NCBI GenBank assembly: GCA_018822105.1
Contig: JAHJLB010000050.1
Span: 1-64,000, forward strand
DNA from: Pseudomonadota bacterium
Lineage (GTDB): Bacteria; Desulfobacterota; Desulfovibrionia; Desulfovibrionales; Desulfovibrionaceae
DNA length: 64,000 bases
Reading direction: 5' to 3'
Part shown: piece after piece, positions 36,872 to 46,237 of the stretch
Position numbering within the stretch: position 1 is the first letter of the stretch
How the letters are laid out: the number at the start of each line of letters is the position of its first letter
Notes under the pieces: model-generated
Seen by the model: the letters and a program-made list of their open reading frames with translations, nothing else
What the model was told of the DNA's origin: nothing
Databases searched by the model: none
Program-made: the position numbers and the translations under genes

Positions 36872-38866
36872 TTATTGCACTTGCGGGAAGAACAGACGGA
36901 AGGTGGTGCCCTTCCCCGGCTCGCTGTCGATGCGTATCTGGCCGCCGTAGTCCCGCACTATCCCGTAGGTGATGGCCAGGCCCAGGCCCATGCCCTGGCC
37001 GGTCTCCTTGGTGGTGAAGAAGGGCTCGAAGATCTTGTCGCGCACGCTGTCCGGGATGCCCACCCCGGAGTCGGAGACATCCACGGCCACGCCCCCGCCC
37101 TCGGCGCTGGTGCGGATGCCGATAAAGCGCCGGGCGTCCATGTCCGAGGCCTTGCTGGCCTCGTTGATGGCGTCGCGGGCGTTGGTCAGGAGGTTGAAGA
37201 AGACCTGCTGCAGACGGTTGTCCTGGACCAGGATGGGCGGCAGGTCGCCTCCGAGATCGAGGTTGAAGCGGATGTTGTCCAGCTCGAACTGGCGGCGCAC
37301 GATGGTCAGCACGCTGCCGATGGGCTTGTTCACGTCGATGCGCTCTTTCAGCATCTCGGCCTTGCGGCCGAAGGCCCGCAGGGTGTTGATGATCTCGGCG
37401 GCGCGGTCCACCTGGGCGCTGATCTCGAGCACCACCTCGTGGAACTGCTCCGGGGTGGCCGTGCGCCCCTGCTCCTCCATGAGGGCCAGGAACTCGCTGC
37501 CCATCTTGATGGCGTTGAGCGGCTGGTTCAGCTCATGGGCGATGCCCGCGCTCATCTCGCCCAGGGACTTCATCTTGCCCGCCTGGATGAGCTGGGCGTC
37601 CTTCTCGATCATCTCGGTGATGTCCGTGACGGCGATGATGATGGCGTGCCGCCCCCGGTAGGAGATGGGGCAGGCGTGGACGTTGACGTAGAAGGGCTTG
37701 TTGCCCTTTTTGTAGTGCAGCACCTTGGGGTGGTACAGGCAGCCGGTGCCGCCGCTCTTGCCCTCAAAGGTGATGAGGCAGTCGCTGCGGTTTTCCGGCC
37801 CCAGGGCCAGGTAGGACAGGCCCAGGAGCTCGTCCTTCTCGTAGCCATAGAGCTCCTGGGCGCGCGGGTTGGCGTCCACGATGCGGAAGTCCTCGCAGTC
37901 CACCACGAACACCGGGTCCGGGCCGGAGTCGAACAGCGAGCGGTACTTCTCCTCGCTCTCGCGCAGGCGCCTGCGGTAGAGCTTGATGCTCCAGACCATG
38001 TTGCGGAAGCTGTCGCCCAGCTGCACCACCTCGTCGCCCTGGCGCTTGCGGTAGAACACGCAGTTCTTGCAGGTGCGGTGGGCCGCGGCCTGCCGGGCCG
38101 ACTGGTCGAAGTGCCAGCAGGGCATCTCGGTGTTCACGTAGGCCGGGCACTCCGCGGGCCGCCAGTTCTGGTCCTCCTCCTGGAAGTCGAGGGAGATGTC
38201 GAAGTTCCCGCGCGAGAGCTCGTCGGAGATGCGCGTGAGCTTGGAGATGGGCCGGGTGATGTACTGGGTGATGCGGTTTGAGAGGAAGAAGATGATGCCG
38301 ATGATGGCCGAGATGAAGCCCAGGAAGGTCAGCCGCAGCTTGGAGATGAGGTTGTCGATGTGGCTCTTGGACAGGCCCACGTGCACGGTGCCGATGCGGT
38401 ACAGGCCCTCCTTGATGGGCACGGCGATGTCGTGGATGGACTCCTGCTCCACCGTGACCAGGCGCAGGCTGCGGCTCATGTTCTGGGGCACCTGGTTGGC
38501 CAGGCGCAGCTCGCTGGGAAAGGGCCGGGTCATGGTGTGGGCCAGCACTTCGCCGCCCTGGTCCGTGATGAAGATGTAGGAGATGAGGTTCTTGCGCTCG
38601 TGCAGGCGGGCCTCGTCAAAGATGAGCGAGAGCAGCTGCGGATAGTTCTTGTCCAGCATGTAGGTGCCGCCGCGTTCGGCGATGGAGTGGGCAATGGCGC
38701 TGCCGCGCATCTCCAGCTCGGCCGTGAGCGAGGACACGAGGATGTAGCGGGCCACAAAGGCGATGGCCACGCTGATCAAGAGCACCACGGCCAGGATGGA
38801 GCCGAAGATCTTGTTCTTCAGGCTGAGCGAGCCGTAGCGGCGCAGGGAGTCCTGCAAGACGCTCAT
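36872..38866 (-). CDS. Sensor histidine kinase with periplasmic domain, cysteine insert and PAS
   Basis: A 664-residue kinase: first helix 20-42, a periplasmic sensing domain (about 43-178), second helix 179-196, HAMP (197-230), then a cysteine-rich insert with C240, C250, C266 and C269. A PAS domain follows (about 303-420), then the HisKA dimer with H444 in GIAHELNQPL and the ATPase domain (VQDNRLQQVFFNLLTNARDA, SDSGVGIP, GLGLAIT). The cysteine insert (CPAY, PCWHF, CKNC) could hold an Fe-S cluster or zinc and so report redox state. ATG 38866 overlaps the stop of the periplasmic binding protein (ATGA), so the pair are probably a receptor and kinase. Confidence 0.9.
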   Translation of the reverse strand: MSVLQDSLRRYGSLSLKNKIFGSILAVVLLISVAIAFVARYILVSSLTAELEMRGSAIAHSIAERGGTYMLDKNYPQLLSLIFDEARLHERKNLISYIFITDQGGEVLAHTMTRPFPSELRLANQVPQNMSRSLRLVTVEQESIHDIAVPIKEGLYRIGTVHVGLSKSHIDNLISKLRLTFLGFISAIIGIIFFLSNRITQYITRPISKLTRISDELSRGNFDISLDFQEEDQNWRPAECPAYVNTEMPCWHFDQSARQAAAHRTCKNCVFYRKRQGDEVVQLGDSFRNMVWSIKLYRRRLRESEEKYRSLFDSGPDPVFVVDCEDFRIVDANPRAQELYGYEKDELLGLSYLALGPENRSDCLITFEGKSGGTGCLYHPKVLHYKKGNKPFYVNVHACPISYRGRHAIIIAVTDITEMIEKDAQLIQAGKMKSLGEMSAGIAHELNQPLNAIKMGSEFLALMEEQGRTATPEQFHEVVLEISAQVDRAAEIINTLRAFGRKAEMLKERIDVNKPIGSVLTIVRRQFELDNIRFNLDLGGDLPPILVQDNRLQQVFFNLLTNARDAINEASKASDMDARRFIGIRTSAEGGGVAVDVSDSGVGIPDSVRDKIFEPFFTTKETGQGMGLGLAITYGIVRDYGGQIRIDSEPGKGTTFRLFFPQVQ

Positions 38867-40155
38867 GGCCGCGCCCCCGCCACAGCCTTGGCCCCATGCC
38901 CGGAGCGGACCTCTTCCAGGGCCCGCAGCACCTCCGGCCAGTCGCTCACCAGCACGAAGCGGCCGTCCACCAGGCGGGTGAAGTACACGCGCTCCATGCC
39001 CTGGTGGTTGTCCGGCCCGAAGGAGATGACCGTGCCCGGGCCCAGGGTGTAGTCGCGGATGGACTCGATGGCGCTGATGAACCCGTCGCGGGTCAGGTCG
39101 CGGCCGGCCAGCTTCAGGCCCTCCACCAGGATGCGGGCGTTGACGTAGCCCTCCAGGCCCACGGAGTTGGGCTTGTCGTCGGGGAAGTACCGGGCCAAGA
39201 GGTGCACGTACTCCTCGACGCTGCCGAGCAGCTGGCGCGCGTCCGGGCCCTCGAAGGGGGGCACCACCTGGGACATGACCACCACCTGGCCGGAGGAGTC
39301 GCCCAGGCGGCGGGCCAGCTCCTCCGCGCCGACAAAGGACACCGTGTGGAAGATGGGCGTGAAGTGGCGCTCCGCCGCCAGCAGGATGAACTTGGCGCAG
39401 GGATCGTAGGTGCCGATCATGACCACGGCCTCGGCCCCGGACTTCTGGATCTTGGCCAGGCCCTCCTCCACGTCCAGGGTGCCGCGCACGTAAAAGCCGC
39501 GCGCCACGGGCTCCAGGCCGAACTCCTTCAGCGCCAGCTCCGTGCCGGTGAGGCCGTCGAAGCCGTAGGCGTCATACTGGTAGAACACCGCGATGCGCTT
39601 GAGCCCCAGGTCCTTGACCAGATGGCGCACCGCCGCCGCGGTCTCCTGGTAGTAGGAGGCGCGGATGTTGATGACATAGCGGTTGAAGGGCTCGCGCAGC
39701 GCGTTGGCGCCCGTGAACATGCCCAGAAGCGGGATGCGCGCGTCCTCCACCAGGGGCAGGATCTTCACCGTGGTGGGGGTGCCCACATAGCAGAACAGGG
39801 CGAAGACCTGATCCTGCACGATGAGCTTCTGGGTGTTGGCCAGGCAGCGCGGCGGGTCGTAGGAGTCGTCGTAGGCCGTAAGCTCGATCTGGCGGCCCCA
39901 GACCCCGCCCTGGTCGTTGATGTGCTTGAGGTAGGACAGGGCGCCGCGCAGGGTCTGGGTGCCCAGGTAGCTGGCGTGCCCGGACAGGGCCAGGGAGGAG
40001 CCCAGGGAGACCTTGTTTTCCGTGACGCCGGGGGTGCCGTGCTCAGGCGCGGCCTTCTCCCCCTGTGCGCCGCAGCCCGAAACCAGGAGAAGCGTCAGGA
40101 CCGCCAGCGAAATGCGCGCCAGAATCTTTCCCGCATGGCGTTTGCTGCTGACCAC
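38863..40155 (-). CDS. Branched-chain-amino-acid-type periplasmic binding lipoprotein (receptor)
   Basis: A ~430-residue lipoprotein with a signal peptide ending in LLLVSGC and a type I periplasmic binding fold (LivK/urea-binding group): VSLGSSLALSGHASYLGTQTLRGA, then GVWGRQIELTAYDDSYDP. No permease or ATPase genes follow; it is translationally coupled to a histidine kinase, so it is likely a sensor subunit and not a transport component. The start is uncertain: GTG 40155 or 40158 lie behind GGAGG (40164-40160), and a TTG at 40221 is also possible. The ligand is unknown. Confidence 0.8.
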   Translation of the reverse strand: MVSSKRHAGKILARISLAVLTLLLVSGCGAQGEKAAPEHGTPGVTENKVSLGSSLALSGHASYLGTQTLRGALSYLKHINDQGGVWGRQIELTAYDDSYDPPRCLANTQKLIVQDQVFALFCYVGTPTTVKILPLVEDARIPLLGMFTGANALREPFNRYVINIRASYYQETAAAVRHLVKDLGLKRIAVFYQYDAYGFDGLTGTELALKEFGLEPVARGFYVRGTLDVEEGLAKIQKSGAEAVVMIGTYDPCAKFILLAAERHFTPIFHTVSFVGAEELARRLGDSSGQVVVMSQVVPPFEGPDARQLLGSVEEYVHLLARYFPDDKPNSVGLEGYVNARILVEGLKLAGRDLTRDGFISAIESIRDYTLGPGTVISFGPDNHQGMERVYFTRLVDGRFVLVSDWPEVLRALEEVRSGHGAKAVAGARP

Positions 40156-40325
40156 CACACCTCCGGGCCGGATGCGCCGGCACGCCCTAGAGGACCGTTT
40201 TCGTAGGAAGGACAAGGCCAACGCTACCCCAGTTGCAGCGGCGCTTCAACATAAATCCCCATGCCACCCCCTGCGATGTAATACACCTCTTGCCAAAACT
40301 CGTTCGAGATGTCATCGGACGCAAC

Positions 40326-40937
40326 ATGCCGCACCTGAGCACGAACTCGCGCCGCCCTTGCCGGGCCCTGCCGCTGCTGCTGGCGCTGCTCCTGGCCCTG
40401 TGGACCGCCAGCGGCCAGGCCGCAGGCCCGCAGACCGGCTTCCCGGACCTGGCCCTGGACCTCGATTTGGCCAGCGCCACGGCCTTGGGCCTCGGCTCCG
40501 GAGGCCAGGCCAGGCTCTCGCGCCTGCCGGCCCAGGGCCTCATCGTGGTGCTCGTGAGCTATTTCTGCCCGCCCTGCCACAAGGAGGTGCCGCACATCAA
40601 GGACCTGGAGAGGCGCCTGCGCGAACGCGGCCTGTCCGGACGCATCCGCATGCTCGGCCTGGCCGTGGGCGACGACCAGGCCCTGGTGGAGCGCTTCCTG
40701 TCGCGGCATGGCGGCCTGCCCTTCCCCCTGCTGCCGGACCCATCCCTGGCCGCGCACAAGCGCCTGGGCAACCCCGTGGTGCCAACGCTTTACGCCGTGG
40801 CCAGCCAGGCCGGGAAGCTGCGCCTGCTGTCCCTGCACCAGGGCGAGTTCATGGAGGATCCGGACGAGTTCCTGGACGCCCTGCTGCGGGCCCTGCCCAC
40901 CTCCCCCGGCCCTGCGCCGGCGGCGCGCCCCAAATAA
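40326..40937 (+). CDS. Exported thioredoxin-like (TlpA-type) protein
   Basis: A 203-residue protein with a signal peptide ending near ASGQAAGP and a thioredoxin fold with active site CPPC in VSYFCPPCHKEVPHI, plus the cis-proline PVVPTLYAV. It resembles TlpA/ResA reductases. It is divergent from the sensory operon across about 170 bases and lies just upstream of the IS1595-like gene and fdhAB. A link to formate dehydrogenase maturation or to the sensory operon is possible but not shown. Start ATG 40326 comes soon after AACATG-type context with no strong ribosome site. Confidence 0.75.
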   Translation: MPHLSTNSRRPCRALPLLLALLLALWTASGQAAGPQTGFPDLALDLDLASATALGLGSGGQARLSRLPAQGLIVVLVSYFCPPCHKEVPHIKDLERRLRERGLSGRIRMLGLAVGDDQALVERFLSRHGGLPFPLLPDPSLAAHKRLGNPVVPTLYAVASQAGKLRLLSLHQGEFMEDPDEFLDALLRALPTSPGPAPAARPK

Positions 40938-40997
40938 TCATCGACTCAAGAACTGGCACCAGCTATGATGCAGGACGAAGCAGTCAGGGAGGCGGAC

Positions 40998-41846
40998 GTG
41001 GGCGAAGGAACGACGACAGAGGCCCGGGCCAGGGAGGCGCTCCTGCGGCGCTGCTGGCCCGACGGGACAAGGGCCTGCCCGCGCTGCTGCGCCGCAAGCC
41101 CCTATGCCCTGGCCGAAGGCCGCCTGCGCTGCGGGGCCTGCCGCTACACCTTCCACGACTTCACGGGCCGCTGGCTCAACCTGAGCGGGCTCTCCCCCGC
41201 GCAGTGGCTGGACCTGGCCCAGGCCTTCGCCCTGGAGGCCTCCACCCGCGAGGCCGCCCACGCCGCGGGCATCTCCTACAACACCGCCTTCAAGGCCCTC
41301 ACGGTGCTGCGCCTGGCCCTCCTGGCCCAGGGCGCCGACGCCCGGCAGCTCCTCGGCCCGCAGACAGGCCTGGACACCATGTTCACGGGCGGGAAGCTCT
41401 GCCCCGCTCCGGCGGAGCCCACCGGCAACTTCCCGGTCTACGGCATCCTGAGCCAGGGCCGGCGCGTCTTCGTCGACCTGGTGCCGGAGCTCACCGTCGA
41501 GAGCGTGCTGCACTTCAACCACAACTTCCACCTGCGCGTGGCGCGGCTGGGCAACATCCTGCTCACCGACCGCTACAAGACCTACGACGCCCTCGTCCTC
41601 TGCGGCGACGAGCGGCTGCCCTACCATTACCTGCTGCGCCACCAGGGCCACCCCTTCGCCGAAACCGGCTGCCCCTTCTGGATCTACGCCAGCCAGCGCC
41701 TGCGCCAGTTCAAGGGCCTCTCCACGCGGCGCTTCCCCATGTACCTGAAGGAGCTGGAGCTGCGCTACAACCGCCGGGGCGAGGATCTGCTGCCGCTGTT
41801 CCTGGACGCCCTGTGCGCACAGGTCCCCACCTCCCCCGCAGACTGA
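40998..41846 (+). CDS. IS1595/ISXO2-like transposase-related protein, possibly domesticated
   Basis: A 282-residue protein with an N-terminal zinc ribbon (CPRC...RCGACRYTF), a helix-turn-helix (AAHAAGISYNTAFKAL) and a C-terminal ISXO2-like DDE-type fold: LDTMF, GILSQGRRVFV, LLTDRYKTYDAL and KELELRYNRR. The third catalytic acidic residue is not obvious in FWIYASQRLRQFKG, where active members have an E-x-x-W type motif. I see no terminal inverted repeats or target duplications, and genes run closely on both sides. GTG 40998 has GGGAGG five bases upstream; an ATG at 40965 has none. It may be a dead transposase or a DNA-binding regulator of the fdh genes that follow. Confidence 0.6.
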   Translation: MGEGTTTEARAREALLRRCWPDGTRACPRCCAASPYALAEGRLRCGACRYTFHDFTGRWLNLSGLSPAQWLDLAQAFALEASTREAAHAAGISYNTAFKALTVLRLALLAQGADARQLLGPQTGLDTMFTGGKLCPAPAEPTGNFPVYGILSQGRRVFVDLVPELTVESVLHFNHNFHLRVARLGNILLTDRYKTYDALVLCGDERLPYHYLLRHQGHPFAETGCPFWIYASQRLRQFKGLSTRRFPMYLKELELRYNRRGEDLLPLFLDALCAQVPTSPAD

Positions 41847-41968
41847 CCGGCCCTCTCCCCAGCCTCCTCCCCCTTCTCCACCCGGTGCCACATCTTGCGC
41901 AAGCGGCTACCTGATTGACTCGGGCTGCGCTATACGTGCAAGGATTCTTGGCATAGAGTGGAGGCACT

Positions 41969-42211
41969 ATGGATACCCCATCCGTCGCTCCCCCGGGAGC
42001 CAACACACAGACCAGTCCGAGCCTTTCGACCCTGCCCTTCGCGGGTCTGGGCCTGGACCTGGCAGAGGTCCGGCGCAAGGTGCGCGGACTTGTGCTCAAG
42101 CCCTTCGCCAAACGCGAAGCGCCGCAGCGCGAGCCCCGTCCCGAGGCGCCGCCTGCGCTTTCCGGCTACCGCCTCCTGGTGCGGCTCAGCCGGGAAACCC
42201 TGGGCAGTTAG
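41969..42211 (+). CDS. Small protein of unknown function preceding fdhA
   Basis: An 80-residue protein, mostly polar, with a proline-rich start and a middle LAEVRRKVRGLVLKPF helix; it ends with SGYRLLVRLSRETLG. It has no cysteines, signal peptide or membrane helix. An excellent ribosome site, GTGGAGGCACT, precedes ATG 41969, and the stop lies 29 bases before fdhA, which has a near-identical GGAGGCCAC site. This supports a real small gene co-transcribed with fdhAB. I do not recognise a family. Confidence 0.5.
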   Translation: MDTPSVAPPGANTQTSPSLSTLPFAGLGLDLAEVRRKVRGLVLKPFAKREAPQREPRPEAPPALSGYRLLVRLSRETLGS

Positions 42212-42240
42212 GCTACAAACACATAACCAACGGAGGCCAC

Positions 42241-45200
42241 ATGAAGCTTTCGCGCAGAGGGTTCCTCAAACTCTCCGCAGCAGCGGCCTTGAGCACGGCA
42301 TTCGGCGGCATCGGCTTCGCCCTGAAGCCCGCGGCCCTGGACCGCATCGCCATGCTCAAGCCCGACTGGAGCAAGCAGACCACCACCGCGTGCTGCTACT
42401 GCGCAGTAGGTTGCGGACTCATCGTCAACACGGCCCTTTCCGGCGCCAAGCGCGCCATCAACATCGAGGGCGACCCCGACCACCCCATCAACGAGGGCGC
42501 GCTGTGCGCCAAGGGCGCCAGCATCTACCAGCTGGCCGAGGGCACCCCCGGACAACCCAACCCGCGCCTGCAGAAGGTCATGTACCGCAAGCCCTACGGC
42601 ACCAAATGGGAAGCCAAAAGCTGGGACTGGGCGCTTGAGCGCATCGCCAAGAACATCAAGCGCGACCGCGACGCCACCTTTGTCACCAAGAATGCCAAGG
42701 GGCAGACCGTCAACCGCTGCGACGGCCTGGCCTCGGTCGGCTCCGCAGCCATGGACAACGAGGAATGCTGGGCCTACCAGGCGTTCCTTCGGTCCCTGGG
42801 CCTGGTGTACATAGAACACCAGGCGCGAATCTGACACAGCGCAACAGTAGCGGCTCTGGCAGAGTCGTTCGGACGCGGCGCGATGACCAATCACTGGATC
42901 GACCTGAAGAACAGTGATTGCATTCTTATCATGGGCAGCAACGCTGCCGAAAACCATCCCATCTCCTTCAAGTGGGTCACCAAGGCGCAGGAAAAGGGCG
43001 CCAAGGTCATCCATGTGGACCCCCGCTTCACCAGAACGAGCGCGAAATCCGACATCTACGCGCCCTTGCGCTCGGGTTCGGACATCGCGTTTTTGGGCGG
43101 CCTGATCAACTACATCCTTTCGAACGACCTTGCGTTCAAGGAATACGTGCTCAACGCCACCAACGCCTCCTTCATCGTCGGCAGCGACTTCGACTTCAAG
43201 GACGGCATGTTCAGCGGCTTTGACGAGGCCACGCACAAGTACGACAAGTCCAAGTGGAAGTTCGCCCTGGACGAGAAGGGTGTGCCCCAGCGCGACATGA
43301 CCCTGCAGAATCCCAGGTGCGTGTACCAGCTTCTGAAGAAGCACTACAGCCGCTACAGCGTCAAGAACGCCGTGGACATGACCGGCACCCCCGAGGACAA
43401 GCTGCTGGAGGTCTACAAGACCTATGCGGCCACCAACAAGCCCGACCGCGCCGGCACCGTCATGTACGCCATGGGCTGGACCCAGCACACCGTGGGCGTG
43501 CAGAACATCCGCTCCATGAGCATCGTGCAGATGCTCCTCGGCAACATGGGCGTGGCCGGCGGCGGCGTCAACGCCCTGCGCGGCGAGTCCAACGTGCAGG
43601 GCTCCACCGACCAGGCCCTGCTCTTCCACATCATCCCCGGCTACATGCCCACCCCGACCACGGCCCAGCCGGCCATTGCGGACTACCTCAAGCTGGTGGC
43701 CCCGGTGTCCAACGACCCCAAGAGCATGAACTGGAAGAAGCATTATCCCAAGTACGCCGTGAGCCTCATCAAGAGCTTCTACAAGAACGCCGAGCCCGCC
43801 GTGGGCTACGACTGGATGCCCAAGCTCGACGCCGGGCAGAACGCCTCCTGGCTGGTGCTCTTCGACGAGATGCTCAAGGGCAAGTTCAAGGGCTTCTTCG
43901 CCTGGGGCATGAACCCCGCGGTTTCCGGAGCCAACTCCAACAAGACCCGCGAGGGCCTGACCAAGCTCGACTGGCTGGTCAACGTCAACATCTTCGACAA
44001 CGAGACCGGCAGCTTCTGGCAGGGCCCGGGCATGGACCCCAAGAAGATCAAGACCGAGGTCTTCATGCTGCCCTGCTCGGTTTCCGTGGAGAAGGAAGGT
44101 TCCATCACCAACTCCGGGCGCTGGATGCAGTGGCGTCAGCAGGGTCCCAAGCCCCTGGGCGATTCCCGCCCGGACGGCGAGATCATGTTCGAGCTGGCCC
44201 AGAAGGTGCGCGAGCTGTACAAGAAGGAAGGCGGCGTGTTCCCCGAGCCGGTGCTCGGCCTGAACTGGGAGGACATGGGCGGCGAGCACGGCTTCGACGT
44301 GCACAAGACGGCGAAGCTCATCAACGGCTACTACCTGAAGGACGTCGAGGTGAAGCAGCCCGACGGCTCCATGAAGGTCTTCAAGGCCGGCACCCAGGTG
44401 GCCGCCTTCCCGGCCCTCCGTGACGACGGCAGCACCTGTTCCGGCAACTGGATCTACTGCGGCTCCTATGTGGACAGCGACCCGGCCAAGGGCAACCGCT
44501 CGGCCAAGCGCTCCAAGGAGCAGACCCCGGCCCAGGCGGCCGTTGGCCTGTTCCCCAACTGGTCCTGGTCCTGGCCGGTGAACCGCCGCGTCATCTACAA
44601 CCGCGCCAGCGTGGACGCCACGGGCAAGCCCTATGCCCCGCAGAAGCCCATCCTGGCTTGGAACGGCAAGGGCTGGGACATCGACGTGGTGGACGGCGGC
44701 GGAAACCCCGGCACCGTGCACCCGTTCATCATGCAGCAGCACGGCATGGCCGCGCTCTATGGCCCCGGCCTGAACGACGGCCCCTTCCCGGAGTACTACG
44801 AGCCACTGGACTGTCCGGTGAGCGAGCATCCCTACTCCAAGGTGCTGCACAACCCCACGGCGCTGACCTTCAAGGGCGAAAAACGGGCCGTGTGCGACCC
44901 GCGCTTCCCCTTCGTCTGCACCACCTACCGCGTCACCGAACACTGGCAGACCGGCCTCATGACCCGTTACCAGCCCTGGCTGCTTGAGGCCGAGCCCCAG
45001 ATGTTCTGCGAAATGAGCGAGGAACTCGCCCAGCTTCGCGGCATCAAGAACGGCGAGAAGGTCTGGCTGGAGAACGAGCGCGGCAAGCTCTGGGCCATCG
45101 CCATCGTGACCAAGCGCTTCAAGCCCTTCATCGTGCAGGGCAACATCGTCCATGAGGTGGGCATCCCCTGGCACTTCGGCTGGCGCTTCCCCAAGGACGG

Positions 45201-45306
45201 CGGCGACTCGGCCAACCTGCTCTCCCCGTCCGTGGGCGACCCCAACACCGGTATCCCTGAGACGAAGGCCTTCATGGTCAACGTCAGCAAGGCTAAGAAG
45301 GCCTAA
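42241..45306 (+). CDS. fdhA: Periplasmic formate dehydrogenase, catalytic selenoprotein subunit
   Basis: A 1,021-residue molybdopterin enzyme (Mo or W) that oxidises formate in the periplasm or reduces CO2. The Tat signal begins with SRRGFLK (RR at 5-6). A [4Fe-4S] site is formed by C51, C54, C58 and C89. Codon 198 is an in-frame TGA (42832-42834) in the ARI-U-HSATVA context where the family has selenocysteine; the same frame continues to 45306. A SECIS-like hairpin follows at 42851-42867. Late motifs such as RVTEHWQTG and WGMNPAV match FdnG/FdhA. Start ATG 42241 has CGGAGGCCAC. It is followed by fdhB; no gamma subunit is present, so electrons probably pass to cytochrome c3. Confidence 0.95.
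42851..42867 (+). promoter_or_regulatory. SECIS-like hairpin of fdhA
   Basis: CGGCTCT pairs with AGAGTCG (one G-U) around loop GGC. The loop begins 23 bases after the TGA at 42832-42834, with a G in first position, matching the usual distance and loop rule for bacterial selenocysteine insertion elements read by SelB. Confidence 0.75.
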
Positions 45307-45317
45307 GGAGGCACGTC

Positions 45318-46043
45318 ATGAGTGGTAAGAGCTTCTTCGTCGACCTGACGAAATGTACCGCCTGCCGTGGCTGCCAGGTTGCCTGCAAGCAATGGAAAAA
45401 GCTGCCCGGCGAAAAGACCAGGAACACCGGTTCGCACCAGAACCCGCCCGACCTCTCCGACGTCACCCTGCGCGTGGTGCGCTTCAGTGAGAAGGAGATC
45501 GGCGGCAAGATGCACTGGTTCTTCCTGCCCGACCAGTGCCGCCACTGTCTGGACGCCCCGTGCAAGTCCGGCGCGACCCTGCCCGATTCCATCATCGTGG
45601 ACCCGGACACCGGCGCCGTGATCTACAACGAGAAGACGGCCAAGGAGTCCGCGGAGGCCATCCGCTCCTCCTGCCCGTACAACATCCCGCGCGTGAACAA
45701 GAAGACCAAGGTCATCAGCAAATGCGACATGTGCAACGACCGCGTGAAGGCCGGAAAGCTTCCGGCCTGCGTGCAGTCCTGCCCCACCGGAACCATGAAC
45801 TTCGGGGACCGGGACGCCATGCTGGCCCTGGCCAAAAAGGCCCTGGCCGAGGCCAAGGCGAAGTATCCCGACGCCCAGCTGGTGGATGAGGAATCCGTCC
45901 GGGTCATCTTCCTGACCCAGGACAAGCCCGGCCTCTACGCCAAGAACCTCATGGCCGACGCAGGCCCCACAGGCCCCCGCCTGTACACCAGGCAGGAGGC
46001 CCTGGCCTCGTTGGCCAGGCCCTTCCGGGCCTTCCTGGGCTAG
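45318..46043 (+). CDS. fdhB: Formate dehydrogenase, iron-sulfur (beta) subunit
   Basis: A 241-residue ferredoxin-like subunit with four [4Fe-4S] motifs: CTACRGCQVACKQW, CRHCLDAPC, the CPYNIPR region, and CDMCNDRV with CVQSCPTGTMNFG. It lacks its own signal sequence and is expected to be carried across the membrane by the Tat signal of FdhA. ATG 45318 has AAGGAGG upstream and starts 11 bases after fdhA. There is no C-terminal membrane helix, unlike FdnH, which supports a soluble periplasmic FdhAB enzyme. Confidence 0.93.
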   Translation: MSGKSFFVDLTKCTACRGCQVACKQWKKLPGEKTRNTGSHQNPPDLSDVTLRVVRFSEKEIGGKMHWFFLPDQCRHCLDAPCKSGATLPDSIIVDPDTGAVIYNEKTAKESAEAIRSSCPYNIPRVNKKTKVISKCDMCNDRVKAGKLPACVQSCPTGTMNFGDRDAMLALAKKALAEAKAKYPDAQLVDEESVRVIFLTQDKPGLYAKNLMADAGPTGPRLYTRQEALASLARPFRAFLG

Positions 46044-46077
46044 GCCCATCGATGTAGTGGAACGCACCTCTAGATAG

Positions 46078-46142
46078 GAAACCGCCGGGGAGGATGGTCC
46101 AAGCTGGCGGTTTCCCCTTCGGGGGGGCGATGAGCCCCCCCG
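46078..46142 (+). terminator. Tandem hairpins ending the fdh operon
   Basis: GGAAACCGCC (46078-46087) pairs with GGCGGTTTCC (46107-46116); a second stem of GGGGGGG and CCCCCCC lies at about 46123-46142. They follow the fdhB stop by 35 bases and probably end the fdhAB transcript. Confidence 0.75.
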
Positions 46143-46237
46143 ATTGCGTTTAAGGCCCGGCCTAGGCCTTGCCAACCGGCATCCGGGACCTATTCTCCTG
46201 GCTTCCAGGCTTTACACCGCAGAACCAAGGATCCGCC

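Noticed and set aside
38863-40155. LivK-type gene as part of a Liv transporter
   Set aside because: No permease or ATPase genes adjoin it; it is coupled by ATGA to a histidine kinase.
41890-41940. Sigma54-type or sigma70-type promoter for the fdh operon
   Set aside because: GG/GC spacing is one base off for sigma54, and TTGACT and TATACG are only 10 bases apart, so neither is convincing.
42241-42834. fdhA read as two genes (197 residues and a separate downstream piece)
   Set aside because: The TGA is in the exact selenocysteine position, the frame continues unchanged, and a SECIS-like hairpin follows.
42208-45174. 988-residue minus-strand frame over fdhA
   Set aside because: Antisense shadow of fdhA; the plus strand carries the Tat signal, Fe-S cysteines and conserved family motifs.
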